From Sphingobium sp. TCM1 (GTDB lineage: Bacteria; Pseudomonadota; Alphaproteobacteria; Sphingomonadales; Sphingomonadaceae): 64,000 nt of DNA. The position numbers and the translations under genes are program-made. Location of the stretch: positions 124,001 to 188,000 of the forward strand of contig NZ_LXVX01000038.1 in the NCBI RefSeq assembly GCF_001650725.1, in the 5' to 3' direction. Under the pieces are notes generated by a model that searched no databases, had not been told where the DNA came from, and saw only the letters and a list, made by a program, of their open reading frames with translations. Positions within the stretch are counted from its first letter, which is position 1; every line of letters starts with the position of its first letter. Shown here in pieces: positions 48,198 through 56,852 of this stretch.

Positions 48198-49043
48198 TTA
48201 CCGCTCCCGCCAGCCATATTGTGGACGATAGCCGATCAGGTCGCGGGCGCGCGAGGACGACAGAAAAGACGCATTCCCCTCAAGGCCGTCCCTGATCGGC
48301 GTTTCAGGGAAATACCGGGCGGCCAGCTCTGCGCTCGGTACGCTTACCACCGAGTCAGCTGCCGCAATGATCATTCGCTGATGGCCTGAAAGATCGGCCT
48401 CCACCGCCAGCCGACATGCGTCCCCACAATCGCGCGCATCGACATAAGCCCACAGATTGAGCTTTCGCCCTTCGGGTCGCGCTTCGATCGCGTCACGCTG
48501 AGCATAGTCAGCCGCATCGAACACGTTGGAGAAGCGCAGCGAGGCGATCGTCATCTGCGGGTGCCAGCGCACAAATTGTTCGGCCATCGCCTCGCCCAGA
48601 TGCTTTGACAGCGAATAGGACCAGTTAGGCAGGTCGGGCGCGTCCTCGTCCAGCGGGAGATAGGTCGGCGGCGTGGTGAAGGGCAAGCCGAGGATCGTCT
48701 CACTCGACGCCCATATCACGCGGCGGATGCCCAATCGTGCGCAGGCGGAAAAGACATTATAGGTCGAAAGGGTGTTGACCTGGAATATATCGGCATCGCT
48801 GGCCAGGCCGGGCATCGGGATGCCCGCCAGATGCACGACCGCATCGGGCTTCGAGATGGTATCAACACCGGAAAAGGCGCCCATGACCTCGCCGAAATCG
48901 GCGCAGTCCACCTTCACCGTGCGAACGCCATCGACGATACCTCCCTTTAGGTCGATACCGGTCACCTTGTGCCCCGCAGCCTTGAGCGCGCGGACGGCTT
49001 CGCGTCCGATCTTGCCGGCGCTGCCGGTTACCATCACCTGCAT
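48198..49043 (-). CDS. NAD(P)-dependent epimerase/dehydratase-family oxidoreductase
   Basis: The product has 281 aa, extended SDR: VMVTGSAGKIGREAVRALKAAGH, VVHLAGIPMPG, ASSETILG, and the catalytic YSLSK. The pattern is closest to uronate-dehydrogenase/epimerase-like proteins, but the substrate is unknown. ATG 49043 is 2 bp after the AKR stop. Confidence 0.85.
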   Translation of the reverse strand: MQVMVTGSAGKIGREAVRALKAAGHKVTGIDLKGGIVDGVRTVKVDCADFGEVMGAFSGVDTISKPDAVVHLAGIPMPGLASDADIFQVNTLSTYNVFSACARLGIRRVIWASSETILGLPFTTPPTYLPLDEDAPDLPNWSYSLSKHLGEAMAEQFVRWHPQMTIASLRFSNVFDAADYAQRDAIEARPEGRKLNLWAYVDARDCGDACRLAVEADLSGHQRMIIAAADSVVSVPSAELAARYFPETPIRDGLEGNASFLSSSRARDLIGYRPQYGWRER

Positions 49044-49045
49044 GA

Positions 49046-50098
49046 TCAACGATCTCCCTGTTCAATCGCCGAGGGCGGCGTGATCCGACCACGAAATGGG
49101 GCGGAAAAAGAAAGGCCCACAACCGCGTGGGGAACGTACGGGGCCTCCAATGCTTCGATCTCAGCGCCTTCCAGAACCAAGTCCAGTGCCGCAATGGCGT
49201 CGGTCAGATGCTCCGGCTTGGACGCGCCAATAATCGGCGCCGTGATCCCGGGCTTGGCCAGCAGCCAGGCGAGCGCGATTTGAGCTGGAGCGACACCCCG
49301 GTTCCTGGCCAATGCCAGCACGGCTTCGACCACCTGCCGATCCTCATCCTCGGTCTTGCCGAACAGAAATTGACTGAACTGATCGGTGCGCGAGCGCGTC
49401 GTCGCCGCATCCCAGGACCGGGCCAGTTTGCCGCGCGCTAACGGGCTCCAGGGAAGGACCCCCACGCCCTGATCGATGCAGAGCGGGATCATCTCCCGTT
49501 CTTCCTCCCGATAGAGAAGGTTCACCTCCGGTTGCATCGACACGAAACGGGTCCAGCCGTTGGTCTGGGCGACATGTTGCGCCTTTGAAAACTGCCACGC
49601 CCACATCGATGATGCGCCGATATAACGGGCTTTGCCGGCCTTTACGATATCGTGCAGCGCCTCCATCGTCTCTTCGATCGGCGTGTCGTTATCCCAGCGA
49701 TGGATCTGATACAGGTCGATATAATCGGTGCCCAATCGGCGCAGACTGTCATCAATCGCCTGGAACAGGGCTTTGCGGCTCAGCCCGCCAGCATTTGGGG
49801 CGTTGCGCCAGGGGATGTAAGCCTTGGTTGCGATGACCACCTCATCGCGGCGTGCCATCGCCTTGATGGCGCGGCCGGTAAATTCCTCGGATGTACCGGC
49901 GGAATAGCCATTGGCCGTGTCGAAGAAATTGATCCCGGCCTCCAAAGCGGCCCGAAAGAAGGGACGACTCGTTTCTTCGTCCAGCGTCCAGGCATGTCCT
50001 GTGCTGGAGGAACCGTTCCCGGTGGCACCGTAGGTCATGCAGCCCAAGCAGAGGCGAGACACTTTGAGGCCAGTATTCCCCAGATTGATATAGCGCAT
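49046..50098 (-). CDS. Aldo/keto reductase
   Basis: The product has 350 aa with the AKR tetrad: Asp and Tyr in FFDTANGYSAG, Lys in VIATKAYI, His in LYQIHRWD. NADPH site near PIIGASKPEHL. (beta/alpha)8 barrel; similar to YajO/Tas-type enzymes by pattern. First gene of an operon divergent from a TetR regulator with a shared operator. Confidence 0.93.
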   Translation of the reverse strand: MRYINLGNTGLKVSRLCLGCMTYGATGNGSSSTGHAWTLDEETSRPFFRAALEAGINFFDTANGYSAGTSEEFTGRAIKAMARRDEVVIATKAYIPWRNAPNAGGLSRKALFQAIDDSLRRLGTDYIDLYQIHRWDNDTPIEETMEALHDIVKAGKARYIGASSMWAWQFSKAQHVAQTNGWTRFVSMQPEVNLLYREEEREMIPLCIDQGVGVLPWSPLARGKLARSWDAATTRSRTDQFSQFLFGKTEDEDRQVVEAVLALARNRGVAPAQIALAWLLAKPGITAPIIGASKPEHLTDAIAALDLVLEGAEIEALEAPYVPHAVVGLSFSAPFRGRITPPSAIEQGDR

Positions 50099-50133
50099 GG
50101 CTCGTCCTCCCCACCGAATCCGTTGGTAGAATA

Positions 50134-50163
50134 ACTAGACCATATTCTTGCATTGGGTCTAGT
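50134..50163. promoter_or_regulatory. Operator-like inverted repeat between aldo/keto reductase and TetR genes
   Basis: ACTAGACC-N14-GGTCTAGT: perfect 8-bp arms, centred ~35 bp from both start codons. Size and position fit a TetR-family operator controlling both directions. Confidence 0.75.
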
Positions 50164-50182
50164 CCCTCTATATTTGAATCCC

Positions 50183-50773
50183 ATGACCAGCGCGCCTCGC
50201 CCAGCCGTCGTCCGGCTAGACCAAATCGTGGAAGCCACGCGAATCCTGTTCGTCCGGCATGGGTATCGGAGGACATCGATGGACGATATCGCGCGCGAGG
50301 CGGGTGTCGCGAAAGCCACTCTTTATCTGCATTTCAGTGGCAAGGTGGCGATTTTTGCCATGATGCTGGATCGCTGCCAGGCCGAGGTGGAAAGTCGTGT
50401 CGTCGCGGCGGAAACCAGCGACGCACCGCTGTCGCAGCGCCTGCGCGCTTTGCTCTACGCCTATTTCGGCGTGGCGCTCGAATGGTTCGGCGATGCCGAG
50501 CATCTGAGCGAACTCAAGGCCTTTGTCGCGGCCCATCCGGACCATTTTACCCAAGGCGGGCCACGCCCGCGCGCCCGCATCCAGGCCATGCTCGACCGGG
50601 CGGAAGCGGATGGCGACACTGACTTTTCCGGCAAGGGCCTGTCCACGGCCCAGGTTGCGAACGTCCTCGTACATGCCGCGCGCGGCGCCAAATTGGGCAA
50701 GGCGCCCACGCCCGAGACATTTCGCCGACGAATCAATGATGCGGTTTCATTGGCGCTCGCCGGCGGCTGCTGA
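50183..50773 (+). CDS. TetR-family transcriptional regulator
   Basis: The product has 196 aa. N-terminal HTH at ~15-60 (ATRILFVRHGYRRTSMDDIAREAGVAKATLYLHFSGK), then a ligand-binding helical domain typical of the family. It likely represses itself and the divergent aldo/keto reductase operon through the 50134 palindrome. Converges with the EamA gene, 4 bp apart. Confidence 0.93.
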   Translation: MTSAPRPAVVRLDQIVEATRILFVRHGYRRTSMDDIAREAGVAKATLYLHFSGKVAIFAMMLDRCQAEVESRVVAAETSDAPLSQRLRALLYAYFGVALEWFGDAEHLSELKAFVAAHPDHFTQGGPRPRARIQAMLDRAEADGDTDFSGKGLSTAQVANVLVHAARGAKLGKAPTPETFRRRINDAVSLALAGGC

Positions 50774-50777
50774 TCGA

Positions 50778-51662
50778 TCATAGGTCGCGCACGATCAGCC
50801 ATTTCGGCAGAGTGCGGCTTGGACGAATGACGATGATGAGGACACCGCCCACTGCGAGCGATGCGCCAGCTATCAGGCGCCAGCCGATGGGGTCGCCGGT
50901 GATTACCGCGCCTAGGGCAATGGTGAATATCGGCGTCATCAGCGTCAGCGGCGCGATCATGTTGGCGTCGTAGCGCTGGAGCAGGCCATAATATGTGGTG
51001 TGCGCGATGATGGACACGACGACCGCGGAAAAGAGCAGAGCGGCGACGAACTGCCAGTTCGCAGCTTGAATTGCGGCCCACTGCCCCTTCTCAGCCAACA
51101 GGCTGAGCGGCATCAGCACGATACTGCTCGCTACACCGCCCCAAGCCTGAAGCCGGATCGGCTGGGTCGACAATTGCTTGAGCATGACGGACCCCAGCGA
51201 TCCCGCCAAGGCGCACAACCCCACGAAGATCAAGCCGAGCGACCCACGCATGCCCATCGGATCGAACAGCACCACCAGAACGCCGGCCAATGTCAATATC
51301 ATGCCGATAATCCGTCGAACGCCCACCTGCTCGCCGAGGAGCAGCACAGCGAACAGGATGGTGAGCGGCGTCTGGGACAAAATGACGACGGCTGCCGACG
51401 AAGGCGTAGCGGTCTGCAAACCGATGAACAGGAGCGCAAAGCCCCCTCCCCCGACCAGCAGCGTCACGAAGCAAACCCGCCATAGCTGTTCGGGTATCGG
51501 GAACAGGTATCGGTACAGAAGCGCCCCAACCACCAATGTCCTGGCCGCCGCGTAAAAAAGCGGCGGCACAGCCATGTCTCCGACGACCAGCTTGCTGACG
51601 ATCGTATTGAGAGCCCAGGCCACACAAATCGCCAGGAAAATCAGAAAATCCCGTGGCGGCAT
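50778..51662 (-). CDS. EamA/DMT-superfamily transporter
   Basis: The product has 294 aa with ten predicted membrane helices in two EamA repeats (FLIFLAICVAWALNTIVSKL; SAAVVILSQTPLTILFAVLLLGE; MIAPLTLMTPIFTIALGAV). Inner-membrane exporter of small metabolites; substrate unknown. Stands 27 bp downstream of the acyl-CoA dehydrogenase pair. Confidence 0.9.
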   Translation of the reverse strand: MPPRDFLIFLAICVAWALNTIVSKLVVGDMAVPPLFYAAARTLVVGALLYRYLFPIPEQLWRVCFVTLLVGGGGFALLFIGLQTATPSSAAVVILSQTPLTILFAVLLLGEQVGVRRIIGMILTLAGVLVVLFDPMGMRGSLGLIFVGLCALAGSLGSVMLKQLSTQPIRLQAWGGVASSIVLMPLSLLAEKGQWAAIQAANWQFVAALLFSAVVVSIIAHTTYYGLLQRYDANMIAPLTLMTPIFTIALGAVITGDPIGWRLIAGASLAVGGVLIIVIRPSRTLPKWLIVRDL

Positions 51663-51689
51663 GTATACTCCATATCAGTCATCGGGTGG

Positions 51690-52901
51690 TCAGCGTGGAA
51701 TGTCGTTAAAGGCGACACCCTTGTCCGGCCTGTGGTCCTGCGGCAGCCCCAATATCTTTTCAGCGATTGTATTGAGCAGCATTTCGTCCGCGCCCCCCGC
51801 GATGCGGCCGGTAGGCGCGGTCATCCAGCTTTTCGACCAGCTTTCCTTGCGCGTCTTATCCTCATCATAGCGCATCCCATCGACGCCCTTGAGGTCCATC
51901 GCGAATTCGCTCAACTTCTGACGGGTGCGGACAGATACCAGTTTATGGACCGATCCTTCAGGGCCAGGCTGCATACCGGCAGCCAGACTGAGCAAAGCCC
52001 TGCGATGGATTGCCGCCAGAGCGGATTGCGCGGCATAGGTTCGGGCAATGCGTTCCCGCACGCGCCCGTCTTCGATCGCGGACTTGCCACCGATGCGGAT
52101 CGTCTTCGCTTCCTCGACGAACAGGTCGATGGGTGGGCCGAATCCAGCCGGATCGGTCGCCTGGTAGCGCTCGATCATCAGCGTCTCCATGGCCACGCCA
52201 AAACCACCGCCGACCGAACCCAGCCTCTGGCTATCGGCAATTCGGACGTCGTCGAAGAAGACCTCATTTACCTCTGAACGGCCTTCCGCCAGCCTGACCG
52301 GCCTGACCGTGACACCGGGAGACTTCATGTCGACCCAGAAATAGGTAAGACCCCGATGCTTGGCTACCGTCGGATCGCTGCGCGCGACGATGACGCCATA
52401 ATCGGCATATTGCGCCCAGGTGGTCCACAATTTCTGGCCGTTGATTATCCAGTCCCCGGTGGCGTCGTCGCGATCCGCCCGCGTCCGCAGGCCGGCAAGA
52501 TCCGATCCCGCAGCCGGCTCGGAAAAGAGTTGGCACCAGATCTCCTCCCCCTTCAACGCCTTGGTCGCGCGTTCGCGCGCCCAATCCCCCTTCACATAAC
52601 GCAGCATGATGGGCACCGGCATCCCGAGACTGACGCCGAAATAGTCGTTCGGAAAGCTGTGCTTCATCTCTTCCTGTTCGAAGGCGAGTTTCTCCAACGC
52701 ACCTAGTCCCTGGCCTCCATGCTCCTTGGACCAGTTGATGGCTGAATAGCCCGCCGCGAATTTTTCCGCCTGCCAGCGCCGGCCGAGTGTCAGGTCTTTC
52801 TCTTCGGACAGGCCCCGGCGCGCGGCGCGCCCGAACTCCATGGCTTTCGTTTCGAGCCATGCCTTCGCATCGGCGCGATAGATTTCCAGATCTATACTCA
52901 T
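51690..52901 (-). CDS. Acyl-CoA dehydrogenase, subunit 1 of an adjacent pair
   Basis: The product has 403 aa, acyl-CoA dehydrogenase fold: YSAINWSKEHGGQG, QLFSEPAAGSDLAGLRTRA (FAD/substrate), GDWIINGQKLWTTWAQYADYG, and the C-terminal RIAGGADEMLLNTIAEKILGLP. The start overlaps the stop of the next ACAD gene by 4 bp (ATGA). Two dissimilar adjacent subunits often form heterotetramers that act on bulky CoA esters, as in steroid side-chain degradation. Confidence 0.92.
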   Translation of the reverse strand: MSIDLEIYRADAKAWLETKAMEFGRAARRGLSEEKDLTLGRRWQAEKFAAGYSAINWSKEHGGQGLGALEKLAFEQEEMKHSFPNDYFGVSLGMPVPIMLRYVKGDWARERATKALKGEEIWCQLFSEPAAGSDLAGLRTRADRDDATGDWIINGQKLWTTWAQYADYGVIVARSDPTVAKHRGLTYFWVDMKSPGVTVRPVRLAEGRSEVNEVFFDDVRIADSQRLGSVGGGFGVAMETLMIERYQATDPAGFGPPIDLFVEEAKTIRIGGKSAIEDGRVRERIARTYAAQSALAAIHRRALLSLAAGMQPGPEGSVHKLVSVRTRQKLSEFAMDLKGVDGMRYDEDKTRKESWSKSWMTAPTGRIAGGADEMLLNTIAEKILGLPQDHRPDKGVAFNDIPR

Positions 52902-53995
52902 GCGGCCTCTTCCACCAGATAGTCTACCAGGGCATCTTCCCAGAACAAGGCGGGGCCATTCTCGATCGCCAGCGTCCGCGCGCGGCGCTGATGCAGGTGA
53001 AGGTCGGCTTCCCAAGTGACGCCAATGCCACCGTGCACCTGTGTCGCATCGCGCGAAACGCTATCATAAGCTTCGGTTGCAGACAGCCGCGCCGCAGCGG
53101 CATGGCGGCCGAAATCGGCTTCGCCTTCGGAAGCCGCAGCATGGATGGCATTGGCGCGAGCCAGTTCCACCAGAACATAACCCTCGGCAATACGGTGCTT
53201 CACGGACTGGAATCCACCGATCACCTGGCCAAAGGCGCGGCGATCCATCGCATAGTCGCGCGCCTTGCCCAGCATCGCCTCGGCCCCGCCCACCTGTTCA
53301 TGCGCGGTCACGACGGCCTGCAGTTCCAGCACAGCGCGGGCCGCAAGCAGCGCGCCCTCGCCGGTCAGGACGGACGCTTCCACGCCATCGAAGTGCAGGT
53401 CGGCCGTGCAGCGGCTATTGTCGAAAGTGTGGACCATATCCCGCGTTACCCCGTCCCCAGCCAGTTCAACCAGCGCGAGAACTGGACCCTGTTCGCCCGA
53501 AGCCAGCACGAGCGCGACCTGGGCGACGGCGCCAGCGCAAACCGCCGGCTTCGCTCCGACAAGGCGGCCGTGCGTAAGGCGCAAAGCCGGCTCCGATGGC
53601 AGCATATCGGCGCCTTCAGCAAAAGCGACCGCACCGATCGTTTCGCCACTTGCCAATGTCGGCAGCCAGCGCTCTTTCAACGCGTCCGAGCCGTAGCGCA
53701 AAATGGCTTGGGCCACGCCGTGGCCGGTGCCGAGAAAAGGCGCGCCGCCCGCGACCTGCCCAATGGCCTCTGCGATGAGCCCCAGTTCGACCAGACCCAG
53801 ACCGATACCGCCAAACACCTCTGGTATGCCGACGGCGGTCCAACCCTGCTCCTTGCAGGTTTCCCAGAAGCGCATGTCATAGCGCCCCGTCGTTTCCAGC
53901 AATGCCTTCAGCGTCTCGCTGCGCGTCCGGTCGGCCAGAATACGAACGGCCTCTCCGCCGATCGCCTGCTGTGCGTCATCATATAATATCGACAT
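52898..53995 (-). CDS. Acyl-CoA dehydrogenase, subunit 2 of an adjacent pair
   Basis: The product has 365 aa, a divergent ACAD: WTAVGIPEVFGGIGLGLVEL, FAEGADMLPSEPALRL where most ACADs have a TEPxxGSD motif, and SRDATQVHGGIGVTWEADLHLHQRRA. The weakened FAD/substrate motif suggests a partner subunit rather than a stand-alone enzyme. Translationally coupled to subunit 1. Confidence 0.88.
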   Translation of the reverse strand: MSILYDDAQQAIGGEAVRILADRTRSETLKALLETTGRYDMRFWETCKEQGWTAVGIPEVFGGIGLGLVELGLIAEAIGQVAGGAPFLGTGHGVAQAILRYGSDALKERWLPTLASGETIGAVAFAEGADMLPSEPALRLTHGRLVGAKPAVCAGAVAQVALVLASGEQGPVLALVELAGDGVTRDMVHTFDNSRCTADLHFDGVEASVLTGEGALLAARAVLELQAVVTAHEQVGGAEAMLGKARDYAMDRRAFGQVIGGFQSVKHRIAEGYVLVELARANAIHAAASEGEADFGRHAAAARLSATEAYDSVSRDATQVHGGIGVTWEADLHLHQRRARTLAIENGPALFWEDALVDYLVEEAA

Positions 53996-54060
53996 CTCTA
54001 GCCTCTCCAAACATGTGAGGGCGGCCGACCGTGTCGCGCCGGCCGTTCGCTGTGCGCGCT

Positions 54061-54849
54061 TCAGCCCTCGCCCGGCTGCCCGGCAGCATGGCCCGCCATC
54101 TCTTCACGCGGATGAAAATTCTCGGTTTCGCCATAGCCTGCATCCTGGGGAATCACGACCGCCATGCCGCCCTCGCGTCGTTCGACACGCGGCAGCACTG
54201 TAAAGACGGGCCGGGCACGCGCGGTGGTCAGGGCATCCTCCACCGTGCCGGACTCCGCCAAACGCCGAAGGTTCATGCGCGTGGGAAAGAGGATCGATCG
54301 CTCGCCTGCAGCCGCCCGCGCCAAGATCGATTCCGGCGAGGCCCATTCCAGGGCGACGGCCTCCCCGCCATCACACACCGCTTCCTGATTCGCCGCAGTC
54401 CGGGCAAGAAAGAAATGCGTATCGAACCGCTTTGGCCCATTCACAGGCGTGATCCAATGGCCGAACTTGATCAGATCGTCGAGCCAGAGCGTGCCGCCAC
54501 TCTCCGCAACGACCGTGCGAAAATCGTCACGCGCCGTGCTGCGACATGATACGGGCCTGCCGTCGGCATCCCGCGCCAACAGGATAGCCGTTTCCTCGAA
54601 AGTTTCGCGAAAGGCGGCAATTCGCAGAGCGCGTTCCGCGGGGTCCAGGGCTTCACCGCCTGTCGCCAGGTCCAGCCAGGCGTCAGACCAATCGCTTTCG
54701 TCAACCGTGCCGCCCGGAAAAACAAGCGCGGAAGAAAAGGTCTGACCGGCATGGCGCCGCACCATAAGCACCTCGAACGGCGCGTCGCGCACGAGCAGGA
54801 TGGTCGCTGCCGGTCGCGGTATCGCTATTTCCCTGGGTTCGCCCGCCAT
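54061..54849 (-). CDS. NUDIX hydrolase (NUDT7/NUDT19-like, possible CoA-ester pyrophosphatase)
   Basis: The product has 262 aa: AATILLVRDAPFEVLMVRRH, FPGGTVDESDW, and a split Nudix box (LRIAAFRETFEETAILLA, with REtFEEt). The ~45-residue insertion between the G and REUxEE part is typical of NUDT19-like enzymes that cleave CoA compounds. It is upstream of the ACAD pair and divergent from the oxidoreductase at 54983. I chose ATG 54849; an ATG at 54867 is also possible. Confidence 0.82.
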   Translation of the reverse strand: MAGEPREIAIPRPAATILLVRDAPFEVLMVRRHAGQTFSSALVFPGGTVDESDWSDAWLDLATGGEALDPAERALRIAAFRETFEETAILLARDADGRPVSCRSTARDDFRTVVAESGGTLWLDDLIKFGHWITPVNGPKRFDTHFFLARTAANQEAVCDGGEAVALEWASPESILARAAAGERSILFPTRMNLRRLAESGTVEDALTTARARPVFTVLPRVERREGGMAVVIPQDAGYGETENFHPREEMAGHAAGQPGEG

Positions 54850-54982
54850 ACATCCTCGATTGCCCATTTGGCCATTTCACAACAAGGTTCACTTATGTAC
54901 CTATGTGTGGGACAGGATCATTCGAAGGACAAGCATTCTTTGTGGGCAAGATGCGTTACGCCCCAATTTCAGGAGACGATAC

Positions 54983-55990
54983 GTGCAGGCAATACAGATC
55001 AGTAACCCGGCAACTCTCGACACGATGCGCGTCGTCCATCTGCCAAATGCCCCGGCGCCCGGCCGTGGCGAAATCCAAGTCCGGTTGCGCGCCAGTTCGC
55101 TTAACTATCATGATTATGCAGTCGTGACGGGCGCCATCCCGGTCCCGGCCGGTCGCATTCCCCTGTCGGATGGCGCCGGTGAGATCATAGCCTTGGGAGA
55201 AGACGTCACCCAATTTGCCGTCGGCGACCTGGTAGTTTCGACCTTCTTTCCCGATTGGGCCAATGGCGGACCGCAGGATGGCGGCTTCACCAACGTGCCA
55301 GGGGACGGTATGGATGGCTACGCACGCGAGGTCGTTACTGGCCCGGCCAATTGGTTTACCCCTGCGCCCCGAGGCTATGACGCGATGGAAGCGGCGACGC
55401 TGACCTGCGCTGGCCTCACGGCCTGGCGCGCGCTGGTCGTCGAAGGCGCGATCAAGGCAGGCGACAGCGTGCTGGTCCAGGGCACGGGCGGCGTCTCCAT
55501 TTTCGCGCTGCAATTCGCCAAGGCGATGGGTGCCACCGTGATAGCCACTTCATCTTCCGACGAAAAGCTGGAACGCTTGAAGGCGATGGGTGCAGATCAC
55601 ATCATCAACTACCGGGGGGACACAAAATGGGGCTCGACTGCGAAGAAGCTGACCGGCGGACGCGGTGTCGATCATGTCGTGGAGATCGGCGGCGCGGGAA
55701 CTTTGCCGCAGTCACTGGCGGCGATCCGGGTTGGCGGGCATATCTCAATGATCGGCGTGCTCGCCGGCTTCCAGGGTACAGTACCGACCGCGATGCTGAT
55801 GGGCAAGCAGGCGCGCGTCATCGGCGTGACGGTAGGCAGTCGCAGGCATCAACTCGACATGATCGCCGCGATCGATGCCACCGGCATCCGCCCAGTGGTC
55901 GAAACGCGATTCGCTTTGGCGGACCTTGCAGATGCCTTTCGTCATCAGGAAAGCGGTTTGCATTTCGGTAAGATCGGCATCGAAATCTGA
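54983..55990 (+). CDS. Zinc-type alcohol dehydrogenase/quinone oxidoreductase-like enzyme
   Basis: The product has 335 aa in the medium-chain dehydrogenase fold: PGRGEIQVRLRASSLNYHDYAVVTG, PLSDGAGEIIALGEDV, LVQGTGGVSIFALQFAKAMGATVIATSS (NADP site), GRGVDHVVEIGGAGT. The catalytic-zinc Cys is replaced by Asn-Tyr (SLNYHD), so it is probably a zinc-free reductase. GTG start with AGGAG 7 bp upstream; an in-frame extension to 54800 overlaps the divergent NUDIX start and is rejected. Confidence 0.9.
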   Translation: MQAIQISNPATLDTMRVVHLPNAPAPGRGEIQVRLRASSLNYHDYAVVTGAIPVPAGRIPLSDGAGEIIALGEDVTQFAVGDLVVSTFFPDWANGGPQDGGFTNVPGDGMDGYAREVVTGPANWFTPAPRGYDAMEAATLTCAGLTAWRALVVEGAIKAGDSVLVQGTGGVSIFALQFAKAMGATVIATSSSDEKLERLKAMGADHIINYRGDTKWGSTAKKLTGGRGVDHVVEIGGAGTLPQSLAAIRVGGHISMIGVLAGFQGTVPTAMLMGKQARVIGVTVGSRRHQLDMIAAIDATGIRPVVETRFALADLADAFRHQESGLHFGKIGIEI

Positions 55991-56005
55991 GGCAGCATAG
56001 TGGCA

Positions 56006-56030
56006 GGCGCCGACTGCGTGTTCGGCGCCC
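56006..56030. terminator. Hairpin between convergent oxidoreductase and enoyl-CoA hydratase genes
   Basis: GGCGCCGA-N8-TCGGCGCC, a perfect 8-bp stem followed by CTCCTTC. Likely terminates the plus-strand gene. Confidence 0.6.
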
Positions 56031-56074
56031 TCCTTCGGCAGGTTCGTGCAGTGGCCGACCGCGCCACCTGGACG

Positions 56075-56845
56075 CTATTTGCGCGCCGACCTTTGGAGGA
56101 AAGCTTCGACGGCGGCGCGATGTGCCGCCCCGCCACGAACCCTTTGAAAACTTTCGCATTCATGTAGCGCAGCTTTGGCAAAATCATGCTCTGTGGCAAA
56201 ATCCAGGTTGGCCTTTATCGCCGCAGCGGCAGATGCGGGAATATGGGCCAGATGCTGCGCACGGCGCTGTGCTTCTTCGAGCAGCGCAGCGTCAGGGACG
56301 ACGCTTTCCACCAGACCGGCCGCCAGCGCAGCTTGTGAGTCGAGCACCCCGCCAAATGCAATGCTGCGCGCCCTCGCCTGTCCCACCGCGCGGACCAGTA
56401 GCCAGTTTATACCAAGATCTCCCGCCAGCCCGATAGCGCCATAGGCATAAGCGAATTTCGCGCTGTCGGCGGCGACACGCAAATCGCAAGCGAGCGCTAG
56501 TGCAAGGCCCCCACCCGCCGCAGGGCCGTTGACCGCCGCTAAAGTCGGAATCGGCAAGGTCCGCAAAAGGTCCACCGTCGCGACCGCCGCATCCAGCGCG
56601 GCCCTTTCGGCAGCCATGTCACGGGTTCGCAGGCCGTCAAGCAGCGCCTGCAAATTGCCGCCGGCACTGAACATCGACCCGGCCCCGGTCAGGATCAGCG
56701 CGCCGATGGTCGGATCAGCGCGCGTCGCATCAAGTGCGGCCGCGAGTTCGCAAAGCAGGTCCGGTCCGATCGCATTATGCCCGTCTGACCGATCGAGCGT
56801 CAGCGTCCGCACATTGCCTTCGTCGATGCTCCGGATCAGCGCCAC
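56075..56845 (-). CDS. Enoyl-CoA hydratase/isomerase-family protein (1)
   Basis: The product has 256 aa, crotonase fold: LTGAGSMFSAGGNLQAL (oxyanion hole), NGPAAGGGLALALACDLRVAADSAKF, and GLAGDLGINWLLVRAVG, where an Asp rather than Glu stands at the second catalytic position, as in PaaG-type isomerases. Last gene of a three-gene minus-strand operon (58410 to 56075). Confidence 0.9.
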   Translation of the reverse strand: MALIRSIDEGNVRTLTLDRSDGHNAIGPDLLCELAAALDATRADPTIGALILTGAGSMFSAGGNLQALLDGLRTRDMAAERAALDAAVATVDLLRTLPIPTLAAVNGPAAGGGLALALACDLRVAADSAKFAYAYGAIGLAGDLGINWLLVRAVGQARARSIAFGGVLDSQAALAAGLVESVVPDAALLEEAQRRAQHLAHIPASAAAAIKANLDFATEHDFAKAALHECESFQRVRGGAAHRAAVEAFLQRSARK

Positions 56846-56852
56846 GGGACGC

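Noticed and set aside
54800..54982. N-terminal extension of the zinc-type oxidoreductase to 54800
   Set aside because: It would overlap the divergent NUDIX start and lacks the family's usual beginning; the GTG at 54983 has a well-placed AGGAG.
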